A DNA stretch of 64,000 bases from Chryseomicrobium palamuruense (GTDB lineage Bacteria > Bacillota > Bacilli > Bacillales_A > Planococcaceae), in the NCBI RefSeq assembly GCF_042649045.1, contig NZ_JBHSEF010000011.1, positions 1-64,000 on the forward strand. Direction: 5' to 3'. Each line of letters opens with the position of its first letter. Position 1 is the first letter of the stretch. Under the pieces are notes generated by a model. The model was not told where the DNA came from and ran no database searches. It saw only the letters and a program-made list of their open reading frames with translations. Below are positions 33,017 through 40,640 of the stretch, piece by piece. The position numbers and the translations under genes are program-made.

Positions 33017-33372
33017 TGTGGTTACCGTTACTCGGATTGATCCTAGGGATTTCTCTTGGGCTCATGACGGAATTTCAAATTCCTCCAGCTTATGAAAGTT
33101 ATTTATCGATTGCAGTTCTTGCGGCACTGGATACGCTCTTTGGAGGAATTCGTGCCCAGCTACAACAAGTGTATGATGATAAAGTGTTTGTATCCGGATT
33201 TTTCTTCAATATTGCACTTGCTGCAGCTTTAGCATTTCTAGGGGTACACCTCGGTGTCGATTTATACCTCGCAGCGATTTTTGCATTTGGTGTCAGATTG
33301 TTCCAGAACATTGCGGTCATCCGACGGATCTTATTGACAAAATGGTCCGACTCTAGGCAGTCTGTGAAATGA
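33016..33372 (+). CDS. sbp: Small basic protein Sbp (DUF1290)
   Basis: 118 residues with three to four hydrophobic segments and the family segment L-D-T-L-F-G-G-I-R-A (about 40-49), F-V-S-G-F-F-F-N and F-G-V-R-L-F-Q-N-I-A-V-I-R-R near the C-terminus. It precedes ftsA in Bacillales; role unknown. I start it at the ATG at 33016, which has GGAAGGCG upstream, rather than seven codons earlier inside the DUF881 gene. Confidence 0.9.
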   Translation: MWLPLLGLILGISLGLMTEFQIPPAYESYLSIAVLAALDTLFGGIRAQLQQVYDDKVFVSGFFFNIALAAALAFLGVHLGVDLYLAAIFAFGVRLFQNIAVIRRILLTKWSDSRQSVK

Positions 33373-33464
33373 AATAATTGTTAGACTAGTAAGAAACATT
33401 TAGACTTTAGACTCTGTATACTCTAAAATGATAAGTATATACCTTTTTTAGGAGGTGCCAATTC

Positions 33465-34754
33465 GTGAATTCATCAGAACTATATGTATCACTGGATATC
33501 GGGTCTTCTTCGATCAAAGTGATCATTGGAGAAATTAATGAGCAAATTGTACACATTATCGGCGTTGGAAACGCAAAATCTACTGGCATACGAAAAGGCG
33601 CTATCGTTGATATAGATGCGACAGTTCAATCCATTAAGAAAGCTGTGGCAGAAGCAGAACGTATGGCAGGAATGGAGATTCAGGAAGTAGTCCTCGGAAT
33701 TCCTGCAAGCCAAGCTTCGATTCACCAAGTTAAAGGTGTCGTAGCCGTCCAATCTGATGACAAAGAAGTGACTGGAAAAGATTTAGAGCGTGTTCTTGAT
33801 TCGGCGAAGGTTATGTCTATCCCGCCAGAACGCGAATACTTGAATATCATTCCTGTGCAATATATCTTAGACGGTGTCGAAGAAATCCATGACCCTCGTG
33901 GCATGATAGGAACACGTTTAGAAGTCGATGCAAATATGATTACTACTTCTAAAACGATTTTACATAATCTATTACGTTGTGTTGAACGTGCAGGCCTCCA
34001 TATACGAGAAATCTATTTGCAGCCCCTAGCAGCTGGCCACTTCGCGTTAACCGAAGATGAAAAGAACCATGGTACAACATTTATTGATATTGGTGGCGGA
34101 GCGACAACCATTTCCGTATTCCGTAATGGTCACTTGACACATTCCGCTGTCGTACCAGTTGGTGGAGATCATATGACGAAAGATTTAAGCATCGTTTTGA
34201 AAACCCCGACGGAACATGCAGAGCAGATAAAACGTCAGTATGGACATGCGTTCTATGATGATGCGTCCGAGGATGAGTTGTTCGAAGTTCCTGTAATTGG
34301 GGCGGATATGAAAGAGCAGTATTCTCAAAAATACATTTCTGAAATCATTGGCGTTCGATTAGAAGAACTTTTTGAAATGGTGATGGAAGAATTATTCCGA
34401 CTCGGCGTCCGCGACTTACCAGGGGGGATCGTGCTCTCGGGAGGCGTTGCGAAGTTAGAGGGTCTTGCCCAACTTGCTCGTCACGTACTACAGACACGAG
34501 TGCGCATATATACACCTGATTATATCGGTGTGAGAGAGCCACAATTTTCTACAGCTGTAGGACTGATTCAATACATTTATAAAGAGGATTTATACTACGG
34601 TCTGGCGAATAGTACACCAAGTGTTATTTTAGCTAGAGACGAAGCACCTCTTAAACAAAAGTCAAAAACGACAACCGCTTCGGATTCTTCAGATGAATCG
34701 AAAGAGAGCGGATTATCAAAATTGAAACGGATCTTTGACCGATTTCTTGAATAG
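33465..34754 (+). CDS. ftsA: Cell division protein FtsA
   Basis: 429 residues of the actin-like FtsA family: S-L-D-I-G-S-S-S-I-K (8-17), the IIC domain, phosphate loop F-I-D-I-G-G-G-A-T-T near 206 and V-L-S-G-G-V-A near 322. The C-terminal K-L-K-R-I-F-D-R-F-L is the amphipathic membrane-targeting helix. It tethers FtsZ filaments to the membrane. GTG start after TTAGGAGGTGCC. A weak TTAGAC-18-TAAAAT promoter-like pair lies at 33400-33429. Confidence 0.96.
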   Translation: MNSSELYVSLDIGSSSIKVIIGEINEQIVHIIGVGNAKSTGIRKGAIVDIDATVQSIKKAVAEAERMAGMEIQEVVLGIPASQASIHQVKGVVAVQSDDKEVTGKDLERVLDSAKVMSIPPEREYLNIIPVQYILDGVEEIHDPRGMIGTRLEVDANMITTSKTILHNLLRCVERAGLHIREIYLQPLAAGHFALTEDEKNHGTTFIDIGGGATTISVFRNGHLTHSAVVPVGGDHMTKDLSIVLKTPTEHAEQIKRQYGHAFYDDASEDELFEVPVIGADMKEQYSQKYISEIIGVRLEELFEMVMEELFRLGVRDLPGGIVLSGGVAKLEGLAQLARHVLQTRVRIYTPDYIGVREPQFSTAVGLIQYIYKEDLYYGLANSTPSVILARDEAPLKQKSKTTTASDSSDESKESGLSKLKRIFDRFLE

Positions 34755-34786
34755 GGAAATCGACAAACGAATTAGGAGGCAATCGC

Positions 34787-35944
34787 ATGTTACATTTTGA
34801 AACAAATGATGAATCATTAGCAATTATTAAAGTAATCGGCGTTGGGGGTGGCGGAAACAACGCCGTCAACCGCATGATCGAACACGGAGTACAAGGTGTC
34901 GACTTTATCGCTGTGAATACAGATGCGCAAGCACTTAACATGTCTAAAGCACCTGTGAAACTTCAAATCGGTGGCAAATTGACACGCGGATTAGGTGCGG
35001 GTGCCAATCCAGAAGTCGGCCGTAAAGCGGCAGAAGAAAGTAAAGAGCAGATTGAAGAAGCGCTTCGTGGCGCAGATATGGTGTTTGTTACAGCAGGTAT
35101 GGGCGGGGGAACGGGTACAGGTGCTGCACCGGTCATCGCTCAAATTGCAAAAGAACTTGGCGCATTAACTGTTGGTGTGGTGACACGTCCATTCACGTTT
35201 GAAGGCCGTAAGCGTTCAACGCAAGCGGTAGGCGGAATTTCAATGATGAAAGAAGCTATCGATACACTGATCGTCATTCCTAACGACCGTCTTCTTGAAA
35301 TCGTTGACAAAAATACGCCAATGCTAGAAGCATTCCGTGAAGCCGATAATGTTCTTCGTCAAGGGGTTCAAGGGATTTCAGATTTGATTGCAGTACCTGG
35401 ACTAATCAACTTAGACTTTGCTGACGTGAAAACAATCATGTCGAACAAAGGTTCAGCATTAATGGGTATCGGGATTGCTTCAGGTGAAAACCGTGCAGCT
35501 GAAGCTGCCAAAAAAGCGATTTCCAGTCCACTTCTTGAAACGTCTATCGACGGCGCAAAAGGCGTCTTGATGAACATTACAGGTGGTTCAAACTTATCTC
35601 TATTTGAAGTACAGGAAGCAGCAGACATTGTGGCCTCTGCTTCAGATGAAGAAGTTAATATGATCTTCGGTTCAGTCATCAATGATGATTTAGATGATCA
35701 AATTGTGGTAACAGTGATTGCCACTGGATTTAACGAAGAAATTTTAACGCAACGTCCATCTCGTATGGGTGGAGGCGGAATGAAGCGTCCACAAACGGCG
35801 CCACAACAGCAATCGCCGACGCCTCAACGTGAAACACGCTATGAGGAAGAACCTGTTCATGAGCAACGCCCTTCTCAACCAAGCTTCAAAGAAGAGGATG
35901 CTCTCGACATTCCAACATTCTTACGTAACCGTAATCGTCGATAA
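34787..35944 (+). CDS. ftsZ: Cell division protein FtsZ
   Basis: 385 residues, tubulin-like GTPase. G-G-G-G-N-N-A-V-N-R-M near 20, the tubulin signature G-G-G-T-G-T-G-A-A-P-V near 106, the T7 loop N-L-D-F-A-D-V near 205, a Gln/Pro-rich linker, and the conserved C-terminal peptide D-I-P-T-F-L-R-N-R that binds FtsA and SepF. It polymerises into the Z ring. It ends the division cluster and is followed by a terminator. Confidence 0.98.
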   Translation: MLHFETNDESLAIIKVIGVGGGGNNAVNRMIEHGVQGVDFIAVNTDAQALNMSKAPVKLQIGGKLTRGLGAGANPEVGRKAAEESKEQIEEALRGADMVFVTAGMGGGTGTGAAPVIAQIAKELGALTVGVVTRPFTFEGRKRSTQAVGGISMMKEAIDTLIVIPNDRLLEIVDKNTPMLEAFREADNVLRQGVQGISDLIAVPGLINLDFADVKTIMSNKGSALMGIGIASGENRAAEAAKKAISSPLLETSIDGAKGVLMNITGGSNLSLFEVQEAADIVASASDEEVNMIFGSVINDDLDDQIVVTVIATGFNEEILTQRPSRMGGGGMKRPQTAPQQQSPTPQRETRYEEEPVHEQRPSQPSFKEEDALDIPTFLRNRNRR

Positions 35945-35954
35945 GACATATGTG

Positions 35955-35983
35955 AGCCAGTCCCATGAGGGGGCTGGTTTTTT
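35955..35983 (+). terminator. Terminator of the division cluster after ftsZ
   Basis: An eight-base-pair stem, CCAGTCCC (35957-35964) with GGGGCTGG, then TTTTTTCT. Confidence 0.85.
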
Positions 35984-36036
35984 CTGTGTAAAAGATGAGG
36001 AAAGGATGGCTCGAGGATGAATTTTTTTTGGGACTT

Positions 36037-36303
36037 CTAGTGCGGAAAATGAGTTGACTGGTGCGATTTTCGGCTTGGCTGGTGCGAAAATCGGTGCCAC
36101 TGGTGTGAACTAATGCGACAGGTGCAGAAAATGACTTGGCTGGTGCGAATATCTGCTTAACTGGTGCGAAAATCTGTGCCACTGGTATGAACTAATGCGA
36201 CTGGTGCAGAAAATGCCTTGACTGGTGCGAATATCGGCTTGACTGGTGCGAATATCGGCTTAACTGGTGCGAACTAGATAGACTGGTGCCATCTTCGCCT
36301 TAA
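36037..36303 (+). repeat. 21-bp periodic repeat array, array 1 (13 units)
   Basis: Units beginning CTGGTGCGAA (with variants CTAGTGCGG and CTGGTGTGAA) start at 36037, 36058, 36079, 36100, 36119, 36140, 36161, 36182, 36201, 36222, 36243, 36264 and 36283. Steps are 21, 21, 21, 19 repeated three times, giving an 82-base super-period. About ten bases of each unit are conserved and the remainder varies, although units 82 bases apart resemble each other. It lies between the ftsZ terminator and the spoIIGA promoter. The same family occurs at 58397-58602. Confidence 0.9.
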
Positions 36304-36344
36304 ATAGGTGCAAGAGTAAAACTCTCCAACTAAAGAGTCACCAA

Positions 36345-36407
36345 AACTCTTCACGCGAAACACCCCCCTTCGAAACACTCCATGCATAACTCTTCACGCG
36401 AAACACC
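36345..36407 (+). repeat. Direct repeat upstream of spoIIGA
   Basis: The 20-base sequence AACTCTTCACGCGAAACACC occurs exactly at 36345-36364 and 36388-36407, 43 bases apart. The surrounding 36310-36462 stretch is poor in G on this strand. Related CGAAAC tetrads recur at about 36371 and 36433. Confidence 0.8.
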
Positions 36408-36462
36408 ACACTCCCTTCCACCGCCATCCACGTCGAAACAAAAAATTTCTGCCCACCATCCT

Positions 36463-36495
36463 TTGACAGACTTCGCATATACCATTCCGTACACT
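36463..36495 (+). promoter_or_regulatory. spoIIG-type promoter with a long spacer
   Basis: TTGACA (36463-36468) and TACACT (36490-36495) are 21 bases apart. B. subtilis spoIIG has an unusually long spacer (22 bases) and depends on phosphorylated Spo0A with sigma-A. CGTCGAA (36431-36437) matches the 0A box TGTCGAA at six of seven positions, and the reverse complement of the -35 region gives TGTCAAA, also six of seven. Confidence 0.65.
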
Positions 36496-36513
36496 AAAGA
36501 CAGGAGGTGGGCT

Positions 36514-37203
36514 ATGTACATCGAAGTGATCATCTTACTCAATTCGTTCCTAGTCTTACTCATCATCGTGACAGCCACTCGCTTACTTATGCTGCGGATA
36601 TCTCGGCTTAAACTATTTGTTCTCTTTCTTTCGTCCCTCCCACTGATCTGGTATCCACTTTTGAGTCTATTGTTACTCACCGTCTTGATTGTTCTTTTCT
36701 TTGCATCGGACCGTCGCTCCCTACTAAAGCTCATGTTAATCTCATGTATGTTCCTATTCACGATTGGTGGTGTCATTCAACTCGTAGCCATACGCCCTCT
36801 CCTGCTGTTCATCACCTTACTCATTGCCCTCCTCACGGTCCGGGTTGGGAAGAGTTTGTTTATTCAACACCATGCCAAGAGTTTCGTGAAGGAGGTGACG
36901 TGTGGCCCTCTCACAATTAAAGGGTATTGGGATACAGGAAATCAGTGCACGGATCCGTTAAGTTCAGAACCCGTCCATTTTATTCGCCAAGATGTGATTG
37001 AACAATACCCCGAACTGTTTGCCAAGACGAAACGACTGCTTTCTTTATCCACAGTAACGACCAGTGATTTGTATCCTCTCTACGAGATTGTAGAACCTTT
37101 GTCATCAGAAGGAAGTATTTTAGCAGGTCGTTATGTAGCTCCTGTTAAAACCAACTTCCCGTTCGAATCTCAAGTACTATTGCATCATTATGCATTTCAA
37201 TGA
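36514..37203 (+). CDS. spoIIGA: Sporulation sigma-E factor-processing peptidase SpoIIGA
   Basis: 229 residues. Five N-terminal transmembrane helices (within about residues 1-112) precede a cytoplasmic aspartic-protease domain with D-T-G-N (Asp140) and D-P-L-S-S-E-P-V. It cleaves the pro-sequence from pro-sigma-E in the mother cell after a forespore signal (SpoIIR). The B. subtilis protein has about 309 residues, so both loops and the C-terminal domain are short here. The start ATG at 36514 follows CAGGAGGTGGG; the longer in-frame frame begins before the promoter. sigE follows 14 bases later. Confidence 0.88.
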   Translation: MYIEVIILLNSFLVLLIIVTATRLLMLRISRLKLFVLFLSSLPLIWYPLLSLLLLTVLIVLFFASDRRSLLKLMLISCMFLFTIGGVIQLVAIRPLLLFITLLIALLTVRVGKSLFIQHHAKSFVKEVTCGPLTIKGYWDTGNQCTDPLSSEPVHFIRQDVIEQYPELFAKTKRLLSLSTVTTSDLYPLYEIVEPLSSEGSILAGRYVAPVKTNFPFESQVLLHHYAFQ

Positions 37204-37217
37204 AGGGATGAAAGCTT

Positions 37218-37919
37218 ATGACGAAATGGTGGAAATTACTCGTACAAAAAGTACTTAATTGGTTTACAACTCCGGTTCATTACATTGGTCAATCAGATTC
37301 GCTTCCAACGCCATTGACCCGGGAAAGAGAAATCGAACTTCTGACTTTATCAAAAGCGGGAGACGCCCTTGCACGCGATACCTTGATTGAACATAATTTG
37401 CGGCTGGTCGTATATATTGCAAAGCGTTTTGATAACACGAAGACGAATATGGAAGATTTGATCAGCATCGGGTCCATTGGACTGATTAAAGCAGTCGAGA
37501 CCTTTAATTTGGAGAAGAATATTAAACTCGCTACGTATGCATCCCGTTGCATTGAAAATGAAATTCTGATGCACCTTCGCAAGACCAACAAGCAAAAGAC
37601 GGAAGTCTCATTTGATGAACCACTCAATTCCGATGCTGATGGGAATGAACTATTGCTCTCTGATATTTTAGGAACAAGTGAAGAAATCGTCTTGGATGAT
37701 GTGGAACGAAAGTTAAATCAGGAGAGTATTTTTTTAGCGATGGATGATTTAACCGACCGAGAAAAGTACATCATGTCCTGCCGCTACGGTCTTACTGGGG
37801 AAGAAGAGATGACTCAAAAAGAAGTGGCGGACCATTTAGGCATCTCTCAGTCTTATATTTCGCGTCTCGAGAAGAAAATTATTCTTCGTCTACAAACCGT
37901 ACTTCGAATTTCTGGATAA
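37218..37919 (+). CDS. sigE: RNA polymerase sporulation sigma factor SigE
   Basis: 233 residues. An amphipathic pro-sequence of about 21 residues ends at V-H-Y-I-G, aligned with the Bacillus processing site V-Y-Y-I-G. Then come region 2 (N-L-R-L-V-V-Y-I-A-K-R-F near 60, D-L-I-S-I-G-S-I-G-L-I-K-A near 80) and region 4 (Y-G-L-T-G ... L-G-I-S-Q-S-Y-I-S-R-L-E-K). It is the early mother-cell sigma factor. Co-transcribed with spoIIGA, whose product activates it. Confidence 0.96.
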   Translation: MTKWWKLLVQKVLNWFTTPVHYIGQSDSLPTPLTREREIELLTLSKAGDALARDTLIEHNLRLVVYIAKRFDNTKTNMEDLISIGSIGLIKAVETFNLEKNIKLATYASRCIENEILMHLRKTNKQKTEVSFDEPLNSDADGNELLLSDILGTSEEIVLDDVERKLNQESIFLAMDDLTDREKYIMSCRYGLTGEEEMTQKEVADHLGISQSYISRLEKKIILRLQTVLRISG

Positions 37920-37939
37920 TATTACACATCCATACGACC

Positions 37940-37968
37940 GCATATTTTCACTCTACCCGTACAAAATG
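37940..37968 (+). promoter_or_regulatory. Possible sigma-F/sigma-G promoter of sigG
   Basis: GCATA (37940-37944), 17 bases, CAAAATG (37962-37968), 33 bases before the sigG start. It resembles the forespore consensus, but the -10 is weak. Confidence 0.35.
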
Positions 37969-38000
37969 AGTATAGGTCACGGGAGCAGGAGTGAAATCAC

Positions 38001-38780
38001 ATGTCAGGTGTCAAAGTCAAAATTGCAGGAATTGATACAGCTTCTTTACCTATAGTAAGTCACGAACATATGATGGATATTTTCCGGCGAATGCATAAAG
38101 GCGAGGAACAAGCGAAAGAAGAACTCGTCATGTGCAATCTGCGCCTCGTCCTCAGTCTTGTTCAGCGGTTCAGTGGAAGAGGAGAATCACCGGAAGACCT
38201 CTTTCAAGTCGGATGCATTGGACTTATGAAAGCCATTCAAAACTTTGATCTCAAGCATCAAGTACGTTTTTCCACGTATGCTGTACCGATGATTATTGGG
38301 GAAATGAAGCGACATCTTCGCGAAAAGCATCCCCTACGTATCGCGAGGTCTTTAAGAGATACTGCGTATAAAGTAATTACCATGAAAGAACAGTTAATGA
38401 AAGAACTAGATCACGATCCGACCATGAGTGATATTGCCAAACGACTCGGCCGGAAGGAAGAAGATTTATTATTTGCTCTCGATGCTCTACATGAACCTAT
38501 GTCTCTCCATGAGCCGATGCATCAAGAGTCAGGAGAATCGGTCTATTTTTTAGACCAGTTAAAAGATACGAGTACGTCTGAAGAACTGTGGACCACTTTC
38601 TTTATGTTAAAGGAGCGACTACGCCATTTAAGCAGTCGGCAATTGCAAATCATACAAGAACGTATTTATCATGGAGCTACTCAGGTAGAACTAGCCAAGC
38701 GTTATAATCTGTCTCAAGCACAGGTCTCTAGGTTAGAAAAAAGTGCATTTGCCTTTTTACGTCATGAAATGAACGATTAA
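38001..38780 (+). CDS. sigG: RNA polymerase sporulation sigma factor SigG
   Basis: 259 residues of the sigma-F/G group. Region 2 reads N-L-R-L-V-L-S-L-V-Q-R-F near 47 and D-L-F-Q-V-G-C-I-G-L-M-K-A near 67; region 3 R-I-A-R-S-L-R-D-T-A near 113; region 4 ends L-S-Q-A-Q-V-S-R-L-E-K. The N-terminal V-K-I-A-G-I-D-T matches SigG rather than SigF. It is the late forespore sigma factor and lies directly downstream of sigE as in B. subtilis. Confidence 0.95.
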   Translation: MSGVKVKIAGIDTASLPIVSHEHMMDIFRRMHKGEEQAKEELVMCNLRLVLSLVQRFSGRGESPEDLFQVGCIGLMKAIQNFDLKHQVRFSTYAVPMIIGEMKRHLREKHPLRIARSLRDTAYKVITMKEQLMKELDHDPTMSDIAKRLGRKEEDLLFALDALHEPMSLHEPMHQESGESVYFLDQLKDTSTSEELWTTFFMLKERLRHLSSRQLQIIQERIYHGATQVELAKRYNLSQAQVSRLEKSAFAFLRHEMND

Positions 38781-38806
38781 CTCGCCCAATGTGGCGAGTT
38801 TTTTTT
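38779..38806 (+). terminator. Terminator of sigG
   Basis: CTCGCC (38781-38786) with GGCGAG (38793-38798), followed by eight T. Confidence 0.88.
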
Positions 38807-38842
38807 CGTTGAATAAGCATATAAATAGAGAGAGGTGAGTGA

Positions 38843-39073
38843 ATGTATTTTTCTGATCTGCAATCTAAATTAGTTTTAGAAAAAGAGTCGGGGGAGACGC
38901 TTGGGTATATCGAAGATGCCATCATCGATACAGAAAAAGGGGTAATTCAGACATTAATTGTATCTAAATCAAGTGGGCTCTTCCAAAAAAGTGGGGAGAC
39001 CAAATCGTACCCGTTCGCTTCTATTCACTCCATAGGAAGTGAACTGGTCTTTGTGCATCGGAACTGGCATTGA
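38843..39073 (+). CDS. ylmC: YlmC/YmxH family PRC-barrel protein
   Basis: 76 residues, a single PRC-barrel-like domain (F-S-D-L-Q-S-K-L-V at the start, G-E-T-L-G-Y-I-E-D-A-I-I-D near 18-30). Function not known; B. subtilis ylmC lies after sigG. ATG after GAGAGGTGAGTG. B. subtilis ylmD, normally next, is absent here. Confidence 0.88.
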   Translation: MYFSDLQSKLVLEKESGETLGYIEDAIIDTEKGVIQTLIVSKSSGLFQKSGETKSYPFASIHSIGSELVFVHRNWH

Positions 39074-39098
39074 TAAAACCCCTAGCGATTGGTACAAT
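39070..39098 (+). promoter_or_regulatory. Sigma-A promoter of ylmE-sepF-ylmG-ylmH
   Basis: TTGATA (39070-39075), 17 bases, TACAAT (39093-39098). The -35 overlaps the ylmC stop codon. Confidence 0.8.
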
Positions 39099-39132
39099 AA
39101 GTGAAACGAGAAGGAAATGTGGTTGAACAACA

Positions 39133-39801
39133 ATGCTTGAACAAAAACAACAAATTGAATATGTCATTCAAGAGGCACAACAAACTTCTTCTAAAAGTGC
39201 GAAATCTGTTCGATTAATCGCTGTCACAAAAACATTAACTCCGGATCAAACACTTCAAGTGGCAGAAGCGGGACTCCTTCATTTAGGCGAGAATCGTCCA
39301 GAAGGTCTATTAAGTAAACTTTCTTTGCTCCCCGATTCTACAGTATGGCACTATATCGGATCTCTGCAAACGCGTAAAGTGAAAGAAGTCATTGATCACA
39401 TCGATTATTTGCATTCATTAGATCGCATGAGTTTAGCAAGCGAAATAGAAAAAAGAGCGTCACGACCTGTGAAGTGCTTTATTCAAGTTAATGTGTCAGG
39501 TGAACAATCGAAGCATGGATTGGCACCGGATGAAGTGAAAACCTTTTTGGAGAGAATTGGACCGCTTACCAAGATACAACCTATTGGTTTAATGACCATG
39601 GCTCCTTTTGAAGCTAAAGAAAAAGAAATCAGAGGGTATTTTAGCTCCTTACGGGAACTACGTGATTCATTACAACACCAAGGATTTGACGATATAAAAG
39701 AGCTTTCCATGGGAATGTCTGAAGATTATCAAATAGCTGTCGAAGAAGGCGCAACGTTTGTCCGAATAGGAACAGCATTAGTAGGAAGTCTAAGGGAGTG
39801 A
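39133..39801 (+). CDS. ylmE: YggS-family pyridoxal phosphate homeostasis protein
   Basis: 222 residues of the PLPBP/YggS family. The PLP lysine lies in L-I-A-V-T-K-T (near 33), with H-Y-I-G-S-L-Q-T-R-K near 75, V-N-V-S-G-E-Q-S-K-H-G near 120 and L-S-M-G-M-S-E-D-Y near 192. It buffers intracellular PLP and has no known catalytic activity. First gene of the unit leading to sepF. Confidence 0.93.
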   Translation: MLEQKQQIEYVIQEAQQTSSKSAKSVRLIAVTKTLTPDQTLQVAEAGLLHLGENRPEGLLSKLSLLPDSTVWHYIGSLQTRKVKEVIDHIDYLHSLDRMSLASEIEKRASRPVKCFIQVNVSGEQSKHGLAPDEVKTFLERIGPLTKIQPIGLMTMAPFEAKEKEIRGYFSSLRELRDSLQHQGFDDIKELSMGMSEDYQIAVEEGATFVRIGTALVGSLRE

Positions 39802-39805
39802 TTCG

Positions 39806-40285
39806 ATGAAAAAGTGGTTTAACTCATTCTTTCTAATGGATGAAGAAGAGCAAGAGCAACAGCAACAACGTCCGGTTGAAAAAAAGCAACCTGCACCGGA
39901 AACAGTAGAACCGAAACTAAAACAACAACCTACCAAATCGTTACGTGAGCGTAAAATTGCAAGTGCGCCTTCCCAAGCGGCTACACCCAACCTTGTGAGT
40001 ATTCAGAATGTGCAAAAGTCATCGAAAGTGATTTTAGTTGAACCACGTGTTTACGCAGAAGCCCAAGATATTTCTGAACACTTAAAAGGAAAACGTGCGG
40101 TTATTGTCAATCTTCAACGAATTGACAAGGAACAAGGAATCAGAATTATCGACTTTCTGAGTGGAACAGTGTACGCTTTAGGTGGAGATATACAACGGAT
40201 TGGAACGGATATTTTTCTTTGTGCACCAGATACCATTGAAGTGGACGGAGCTATATCCGACTATTACTATGACGAACGTCAATAG
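39806..40285 (+). CDS. sepF: Cell division protein SepF
   Basis: 159 residues. An N-terminal amphipathic helix M-K-K-W-F-N-S-F-F for membrane binding, an acidic/Gln-rich linker, then the SepF core with V-I-L-V-E-P-R-V-Y near 76, R-A-V-I-V-N-L-Q-R near 100 and I-D-F-L-S-G-T-V-Y-A-L-G-G near 116. It polymerises into rings and anchors FtsZ to the membrane together with FtsA. Confidence 0.94.
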   Translation: MKKWFNSFFLMDEEEQEQQQQRPVEKKQPAPETVEPKLKQQPTKSLRERKIASAPSQAATPNLVSIQNVQKSSKVILVEPRVYAEAQDISEHLKGKRAVIVNLQRIDKEQGIRIIDFLSGTVYALGGDIQRIGTDIFLCAPDTIEVDGAISDYYYDERQ

Positions 40286-40305
40286 CTAAGGAGAATGACA
40301 AACGA

Positions 40306-40569
40306 ATGGGTTTAGTGATTTACGTATTATCATGGGCAGTTCAGATTTATCTTTACATGATCATCGCCTACATTTTGATGTCTTGGATACCAAGCTTGAA
40401 ACAATCGGCTTTTGGTCAATTTTTAGGAACACTTGTGGAACCCTATCTATCAATTTTCCGTAAGATTATTCCACCGATTGGGATGATTGATTTATCGCCA
40501 ATTATTGCGATTTTTGCTCTTCAAATCGCTTTTCAAGGATTTTTAGAAGTCATTCGCTGGATTTTATAG
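40306..40569 (+). CDS. ylmG: YggT family membrane protein YlmG
   Basis: 87 residues with two transmembrane helices separated by the family segment S-W-I-P-S-L-K near 25 and P-Y-L-S-I-F-R-K-I-I-P-P near 45-57. Members sit beside sepF and influence division or membrane organisation; mechanism unknown. A terminator follows. Confidence 0.92.
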   Translation: MGLVIYVLSWAVQIYLYMIIAYILMSWIPSLKQSAFGQFLGTLVEPYLSIFRKIIPPIGMIDLSPIIAIFALQIAFQGFLEVIRWIL

Positions 40570-40580
40570 ACGACAGATTC

Positions 40581-40606
40581 GCCCCACAGAATTGTGGGGC
40601 GTTTTT
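40581..40606 (+). terminator. Terminator after ylmG
   Basis: GCCCCACA with TGTGGGGC around GAAT, followed by GTTTTT. Confidence 0.8.
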
Positions 40607-40640
40607 CAGACGAAATTAAACATAATGGGAGTAACCACAA

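Noticed and set aside
33400..33429. Strong promoter before ftsA
   Set aside because: Only a weak TTAGAC-18-TAAAAT pair is visible. It is noted under ftsA but not claimed as a separate site.
36037..36303. CRISPR array
   Set aside because: The conserved part is only about ten bases and the variable part 9-11, far below CRISPR sizes. There are no cas genes in the window and the 19/21-bp super-period is unlike spacers.
36037..36303. Array heads as Spo0A boxes
   Set aside because: GGTGCGAA shares CGAA with TGTCGAA but differs at the preceding positions, and array 2 has no sporulation gene beside it.
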